A stretch of DNA of 28,002 nucleotides from Lentimicrobiaceae bacterium (GTDB lineage: Bacteria > Bacteroidota > Bacteroidia > Bacteroidales > WCHB1-69). This document shows, one piece after another, positions 23,555 through 28,002 of the stretch. The stretch is from NCBI GenBank assembly GCA_009787485.1, contig WQWP01000011.1, forward strand, positions 1 through 28,002, written 5' to 3'. A program made the translations under genes and the position numbers. Each line of letters begins with the position of its first letter. The stretch's first letter is position 1. The notes beneath the pieces are model-generated. The model had not been told where the DNA came from. It was given only the letters and a program-made list of their open reading frames with translations, and ran no database searches.

Positions 23555-25417
23555 TCACTTTTTTATGTTTACAATTGAAGTAATTTCACTATAACAAGGT
23601 GTTCTATAGAGTAATCCTTGATAGAAAAGGGTATCCACTTTTTCTTTTATATCATCTAACTCACTATTGTATCTATCATTTTTCGATAATAGTTTGTTTA
23701 GCTCATGGATAGAAACAGGTTTGTCGTAACAATAACCCAATATGAGAAGGTATAATTCTTTTTTGTCAAATTCAATATGCTCTATCAACTCTTTGTTCAA
23801 AAATTCTTGATACACAATTTTATCATTTTCATGAATAAACTCGTATTCATAAGTGTTTTGTGTGTAATGATAGTGCATATCGGTAAAGTAATCCCATTTT
23901 GCATCTTTGTGATTTAGAGAAAATTCAAAAAAATGCCAGTGGGCATCTTTATCTAAAGTGTTGATAAAAGCCTTATGAATAAGATTAATTCTAGGTATAT
24001 ATTCTTGTTTTCTATCGGATAGCATGTTGAAGTACTTGCTTATAGAATTTACTGTTAAAGGAATCGGATTCAAAGTAAATCCTTTTATTTTACCTAAAAT
24101 AAATCTGAAGAATCTTAAATTTTCGATGGACTCGTAAATATCTTCCCATTTTTCTTCTAATAAATTATATAAAACATTAATACCTCCAACATAAACATCT
24201 ACTTCATAACAATGTTTTATTGTATTCAAATTACTTGCAAAGGTATTTTTTTTATCAATTTCTTTTAATAGGCTATGGCTTGCACTTTCAAAACCAATTT
24301 GAACAATCATAAAACCTGCTTCCTGCATTTTCTTGATTGTTTTATAGGACAAGTTTGTCGTAACAACCTCTGCACCAACAATTTGAAATTCAGTATACTC
24401 TTTTCTTATTTTAACCAATTCCTCCAACAAGGAATGAAATCTATCCATATCTTTGCCAATAATATCATTATCTAGAAAGAAAAAACGAAATATTCCATAA
24501 GTAAAGATCATATATTTTATTTCCTGAAATATTTTCTCTACACTTTTTTGACGATAGTTAGTTCCTTTATTTAAATAGCAAAAATGGCACCTATTCCAAT
24601 GACAACCTCTGCTGCCTTCAACTATAAGATATGCCACCGGCGATATTATTTTCGACTGATTTCTATAGTGGAAAAAATCACTAAAATCGGGATATAATTT
24701 ATTTTCAGATAAATCCCAAAAAGTATGCTTCTTATTAGCAGTTCTTTTTACTCTATCATTTTCCCGATAATATGATCTCTCAATATTATATTTTGAAAAA
24801 TTGCTTGCATTTAACAAAAAATGAGTAAACTCTAATAAAGGTAATTCTCCTTCTCCCCAAATGGCAATATCAAATTGTTTAAAGTTTTCCAAAAATGTTT
24901 TAGATACACCGGCTGTATTTATTCCTCCTATTACAATGGGAATATTTTTATCTCTTTTCTTTATTTTTTCCGCAAAAACAGAAGCTAACATCCATTGATT
25001 CATATTCATAGAAAATCCAAAATATAAAATATTTTTGAAATCAAGATTATCTAAATAATTATCCATAAAATACTCTAATTTCATGGTGTATTTTTCAATA
25101 TGTTCATCGAAAAAATTCTTTTCATTCAACATGACCGGAAAAATGGTTTGCAAAGCAGCTTTTACCTCATTGTATAATGAATTATTTTTAGTTTTAACAG
25201 ATAGATATGCTGCATATATAAGTGTTGACGCTCCTTTAACATTTCGGCATTTATTCCAGGTAAACTCATTTTCTAAATTATATAATAAAATATTCCAATA
25301 AATGACCCTTACCGAATGCCCGTGTTTGCATAAATATGCTTTTAAAATGGAAGTCGCTGCTGAGGGACTATCTACAGGAAAAGGGGGCAAACAGTTCAAT
25401 ATTATTTCCTTTTTCAT
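23555..25417 (-). CDS. B12-binding-type radical SAM protein, RiPP-maturase-like
   Basis: 620 residues from ATG 25417. A GTG at 25447 would add ten residues, but MKKEIILNCLPPFPVDSPSA is the better family-like start. The N-terminal part (through about residue 190) has a cobalamin-binding-style Rossmann fold (ILYFGFSMNMNQWMLASV, IPIVIGGINTAG, IAIWGEGELP). The radical SAM core carries its cluster cysteines in GCHWNRCHFCYLN (C-x4-C-x2-C, near residues 272, 277 and 280). Proteins of this layout often methylate or otherwise modify peptides. It is the first gene of the three-gene radical SAM/protease/LRR run, 3 bases ahead of the protease. A possible promoter (TTG near 25616 and TAAATTTTTG about 17 bases on) overlaps the end of the upstream lanC and is weak. 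The substrate is unknown; the lanthipeptide precursor is the nearest candidate. Confidence 0.85.
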   Translation of the reverse strand: MKKEIILNCLPPFPVDSPSAATSILKAYLCKHGHSVRVIYWNILLYNLENEFTWNKCRNVKGASTLIYAAYLSVKTKNNSLYNEVKAALQTIFPVMLNEKNFFDEHIEKYTMKLEYFMDNYLDNLDFKNILYFGFSMNMNQWMLASVFAEKIKKRDKNIPIVIGGINTAGVSKTFLENFKQFDIAIWGEGELPLLEFTHFLLNASNFSKYNIERSYYRENDRVKRTANKKHTFWDLSENKLYPDFSDFFHYRNQSKIISPVAYLIVEGSRGCHWNRCHFCYLNKGTNYRQKSVEKIFQEIKYMIFTYGIFRFFFLDNDIIGKDMDRFHSLLEELVKIRKEYTEFQIVGAEVVTTNLSYKTIKKMQEAGFMIVQIGFESASHSLLKEIDKKNTFASNLNTIKHCYEVDVYVGGINVLYNLLEEKWEDIYESIENLRFFRFILGKIKGFTLNPIPLTVNSISKYFNMLSDRKQEYIPRINLIHKAFINTLDKDAHWHFFEFSLNHKDAKWDYFTDMHYHYTQNTYEYEFIHENDKIVYQEFLNKELIEHIEFDKKELYLLILGYCYDKPVSIHELNKLLSKNDRYNSELDDIKEKVDTLFYQGLLYRTPCYSEITSIVNIKK

Positions 25418-25612
25418 AGCTATTAGAGGAATATTATAAAATCGCACGAAAGGTATAAAAAAAATAATGTATTTTTTTATGAAAATATTTTTTCTTTCTT
25501 TCTGATTAAAAATTAATTACATTTTCTATTAAGGCTCTTTTTTGTATTTTATTGCTCATTCTGGGAATAAAATTATAGTTTTATGACAAAAATTTATGCA
25601 AAAGAATCATAT

Positions 25613-26794
25613 TCAAGATAACAACAAACATTCATCCCAAGTGGGTTCTGTTTCATGGTAATAGCTGAGCATGGCTAAACCTATGCCTGAAACACCAATT
25701 ATTAAATCATATTGGTTTGTCCATCTCGGTTTTTCTTCATACACTTCATAGGCTTTAAAACCGGCCAAACCATCTTCAAAAGTAGCCATTTTCATAGTTT
25801 GGTCAAACCAATAATCTGCCGCATCTTTAAACTCCGGTAGTTTTGTGTTCCACCACATCCGGTAGAAAATGTGCCCAATGCCGGCAGCGCCGTGGCACAA
25901 TCCAGCATCCTTAACGGCATTATCTTCTAAGTTGCGCCTTTGAGTGGCGGCAAACAGGAGTATTTCCAACGCTTTATTTATCCAACTCTCTTCTTTTAAA
26001 GCTTTTCCGGCCTGATATAGCACGGTAGCAATCCCTAAATCGCCGTAGCACCATCCCATGCGGCTTTTAGCAATAACAGGGGCGCTTTCAAGCGCAAAGT
26101 TGGAAAAATAGCTGCCATATTTATCTTTGTCAATCTCTTGTGCAAGAATATATTGCACTGCTCCTCGCAATAATGTTTCTGTTTTTGCTTTATCAATTCC
26201 TTCTATATTGTACATTTTCGACAAGAGGGGTACAATGCCCGACATGCCATGAGATAAAGCAATGTTAAATCCGCGTTGGTTAGTAGCGTGCTTCATAGGA
26301 GATTCCCATTTCACAGCTCCATTTGCCTGTTTGATGCTTGTTTTTTCCAAATCATCTAAAAATTGATTCAATACAGAAACCAACTCTTTTTTCTTGGCAA
26401 CTCTTTTCGTAAAATAGAGTGCAACGCCTGCTCCGGCATGCAGAAAATCGTAGCCGGTTTCCAACATGAAAACGTTGAGCGCTTGTTCAAGGGCGCTATC
26501 AAACTCTTCCAGAAACAGATTTGTATCGTAATCTATTATTTTTCTTTGGCTTAAATGTTCATATAGCCAGCCAATACCGGCTAATCCGTTGCAATGCGAA
26601 AAAATGAAATCGCCACCGGCTAATTTCTCTTCTAAAACATTGTGCAAATGCGACAGCCAATTTTGCGATGTTTTGTTATGCAGAGAGAGTTCGCTGCAAG
26701 CGAGAATTTGTCCGCCGATTCCCGATAGCAAACCTATTTCGGGCATGGTTTCGGAGGCTAATATTTGGGTTATTTCTTCTATCTTTTTTATCAT
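25613..26794 (-). CDS. LanC-like lanthionine cyclase, copy 2
   Basis: 393 residues, the same length as copy 1 at 18549-19730 and clearly its duplicate. The zinc ligands are kept at the same positions: Cys249 (WCYGDLGIA), Cys300 and His301 (LCHGAAGIGH). Differences include DFLHAGAGVALY in place of DFLHGGIGVALY and a diverged loop at about 160-175. No second precursor or LanB is next to it within the window. It is upstream of, and 195 bases from, the radical SAM start. It may cyclise the same precursor with other ring choice, serve a precursor elsewhere, or be a relic. Its coding sequence looks fully intact. Confidence 0.93.
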   Translation of the reverse strand: MIKKIEEITQILASETMPEIGLLSGIGGQILACSELSLHNKTSQNWLSHLHNVLEEKLAGGDFIFSHCNGLAGIGWLYEHLSQRKIIDYDTNLFLEEFDSALEQALNVFMLETGYDFLHAGAGVALYFTKRVAKKKELVSVLNQFLDDLEKTSIKQANGAVKWESPMKHATNQRGFNIALSHGMSGIVPLLSKMYNIEGIDKAKTETLLRGAVQYILAQEIDKDKYGSYFSNFALESAPVIAKSRMGWCYGDLGIATVLYQAGKALKEESWINKALEILLFAATQRRNLEDNAVKDAGLCHGAAGIGHIFYRMWWNTKLPEFKDAADYWFDQTMKMATFEDGLAGFKAYEVYEEKPRWTNQYDLIIGVSGIGLAMLSYYHETEPTWDECLLLS

Positions 26795-26841
26795 TTGAAT
26801 ATAATTTTATAAATTACTGATTAATATTTGGTTTGCTTAAA

Positions 26842-27011
26842 TCCCGTTAGGGATTGAATATTGGTAGTAGAAAGGTTTTTCCGCAAGAAACAGCGTGCCG
26901 TAGGTACGCCACATTTTGATATTTACAGGCATTAAATCCCATATATCATCCCTACGGGATTTCTAGGCTATTGGTATCTTTTTTTCTACCAATATTTTGT
27001 CCCTAACGGGA
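26842..27011. mobile_element. MITE-like element with 26-bp terminal inverted repeats
   Basis: The termini TCCCGTTAGGGA..AATATTGGTAG at 26842-26867 and 26986-27011 are inverted and agree at 23 of 26 positions. Inside lie a smaller palindrome GCGTGCCGTAGGTACGC (26893-26909) and ATCCCTACGGGAT. It is about 170 bases with no transposase, and it overlaps the end of the truncated lipoprotein frame. The rest of the 406-base gap (26795-27200) holds that fragment and short AT-rich spacers. Confidence 0.8.
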
Positions 27012-27131
27012 CGGTAGTATTGTGGTTTGATTGAGTTTTATGTCTGAAATTTCAATTTTATCTTGACAGGCAATAGCTGTAACTATTAATAATAAAATTA
27101 CTATAAGTGATTTGACAAGAAAACTTTTCAT
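27003..27131 (-). pseudogene. Truncated Ig-like lipoprotein start, cut by the repeat element
   Basis: A 42-residue frame begins MKSFLVKSLIVILLLIVTAIACQDK, a lipoprotein signal peptide with lipobox Cys22. It continues EISDIKLNQTTILP, which is like the first strand of a bacterial Ig-like (BIG_2) domain. The next codons (Ser, Arg, TAG stop) come from the terminal inverted repeat of the MITE-like element at 26842-27011. The rest of the gene is missing. The neighbour at 27201-28002 has a BIG_2 domain too, so this may be the remnant of a paralogue. Confidence 0.7.
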
Positions 27132-27200
27132 AAGATATTATTTATAGTATTAAGTTTGGGGGCATAAATCCTGAAAATCTAATCAATCCTGGTTCAAACT

Positions 27201-28002
27201 TTAAGGCAAAACAAGACGGAAACCATAATTGCTAAAACGATTCTCAGGTAAAGAATACTGTCGGAACGCTACACGGCAAGCCCACATAGAGCTGTACCAA
27301 CTACCGCCGCGCAGCATACGGGCAGAACCCATCGCCGGCCCTGGGGGATTGGTTTGCGAAGCATTTCCATAAACGCCATACCAATCACTGCACCATTCCC
27401 ACACATTTCCACTCATATCATAAATGCCCAATTCGTTTGGCGCCTTTGTGCCCACAGGATGCGTTTTCCTATCACTATTTTCTCTATACCAGGCAACAGC
27501 ATCAATATCATCACTCCCGCTGTATTTATATCCTTTGCTTTTGTTTCCGCCACGCGCCGCATATTCCCACTCTGCTTCCGTTGGTAAGCGGTAGTTTTTA
27601 CCGGTAAGCGCATTTAGTTTCGTGATAAACGTTTGGACATCATTCCAACTTACGTACTCCACAGGAAGATCATCACTGCCTTGATAATAACTTGGATTCG
27701 TTCTCATAACTATTTTCCATTGTTTTTGAGTTACAGGATATTTGGCTATTTTAAAACTGCTTAGTTTTACTTCGCGGGTGGGTAACTCCCGTTCAGCACA
27801 ATCACCGTCGGTACAGCCCATGGTAAATGTTCCACCCTCTACCGGTATCATTTCAGGCTCAGCATTAATTACAGTTATTGTACAGGTTGCCGTAAATTTA
27901 CCATCTTTCGTGCTTACGGTAATCATTGCAGTACCTTCGGCTTTTGCGGTTACCATACCTTCCGACATTACAGCTACTTTATCCTCACTTTCTACCGTAG
28001 CC
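27201..28002 (-). CDS. Ig-like (BIG_2) plus SUMF1/FGE-fold protein, 5' end outside the window
   Basis: The frame is open to the right edge; an in-frame ATG at 27968 is inside the Ig-like domain (ATVESEDKVAV before it), so it is not the real start. After the BIG_2 tail (ending CTITVINAEP) comes an FGE-sulfatase/SUMF1-type domain: IPVEGGTFTMGC, KYPVTQKQWK, LPVEYVSWNDVQTFI, YRLPTEAEWEYAARGG, GNVWEWCSDWYG and RGGSW...NYGFRLVLP. In true formylglycine-generating enzymes a Cys pair near the RGGS block is needed. Here only one Cys (WACRV) is seen there, so it is more likely a non-catalytic surface or ligand-binding version. It is probably a secreted lipoprotein. No link to the RiPP locus is evident. 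Confidence 0.85.
   Translation of the reverse strand, partial: ATVESEDKVAVMSEGMVTAKAEGTAMITVSTKDGKFTATCTITVINAEPEMIPVEGGTFTMGCTDGDCAERELPTREVKLSSFKIAKYPVTQKQWKIVMRTNPSYYQGSDDLPVEYVSWNDVQTFITKLNALTGKNYRLPTEAEWEYAARGGNKSKGYKYSGSDDIDAVAWYRENSDRKTHPVGTKAPNELGIYDMSGNVWEWCSDWYGVYGNASQTNPPGPAMGSARMLRGGSWYSSMWACRVAFRQYSLPENRFSNYGFRLVLP

Noticed and set aside
25448..25612. A second precursor gene between the radical SAM gene and lanC copy 2
   Set aside because: I read both strands of this AT-rich gap and found no frame with a leader or GG site.
26842..27011. The repeated ATCCCTA/TAGGGAT motifs as a CRISPR array
   Set aside because: They are inverted rather than direct repeats, with no regular spacing and no cas genes.

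Overview
The window looks like a chromosomal segment of a Bacteroidota bacterium, probably from the order Bacteroidales or a relative. The evidence is a low-GC genome with A-rich leaders, a complete sprA/sov gene for the type IX secretion (T9SS) outer-membrane translocon directly after ruvA, and three proteins ending in T9SS type A sorting domains (YPNPT followed by GELRI-like strands). No tRNA, rRNA, CRISPR array or transposase was seen.

Layout. Bases 1-11304 (+ strand) hold housekeeping and secretion genes: the 3' part of a surface protein with a sorting domain, a secreted TlpA/ResA-like thioredoxin, a Maf-type nucleotide pyrophosphatase, RuvA and the 2453-residue SprA. From 11351 to 26794 every gene is on the - strand and most belong to a class I lanthipeptide-like (RiPP) locus. 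Read in the direction of transcription these are: a LanC-like cyclase, a B12-type radical SAM protein, a subtilisin-like protease with a sorting domain, a leucine-rich-repeat protein with a sorting domain, a Cys/Thr-rich precursor with a GG leader, a hairpin terminator/attenuator, a second LanC, a split LanB (glutamylation half, then elimination half), a C39-peptidase ABC exporter and an HlyD-type adaptor. Bases 26795-28002 hold a MITE-like repeat, a truncated Ig-like lipoprotein start and a formylglycine-generating-enzyme-like (SUMF1 fold) protein that runs off the right edge.

How the locus should work (inference from family roles). Thr residues of the 77-residue precursor are glutamylated by the 825-residue LanB half and eliminated by the 295-residue half. 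LanC closes methyllanthionine rings, and the C39 domain of the exporter cuts after the Gly-Gly while the ABC/HlyD pair exports the product. The core has 7 Cys and 10 Thr but no Ser, and six of the seven Cys sit directly after a Thr. The radical SAM protein could add a further modification. The T9SS-exported protease and LRR protein could act outside the cell.

The second theme is an unusual load of short repeats, many of them palindromic, that lie inside open reading frames without breaking them. They are found in the surface protein, the Maf C-terminus, HlyD, the exporter's protease domain and, most strikingly, LanB, which carries about 73 repeat-derived residues. Heptamer TAATTCC tracts make up whole gene junctions, including those just before the start codons of ruvA, lanB and the exporter.
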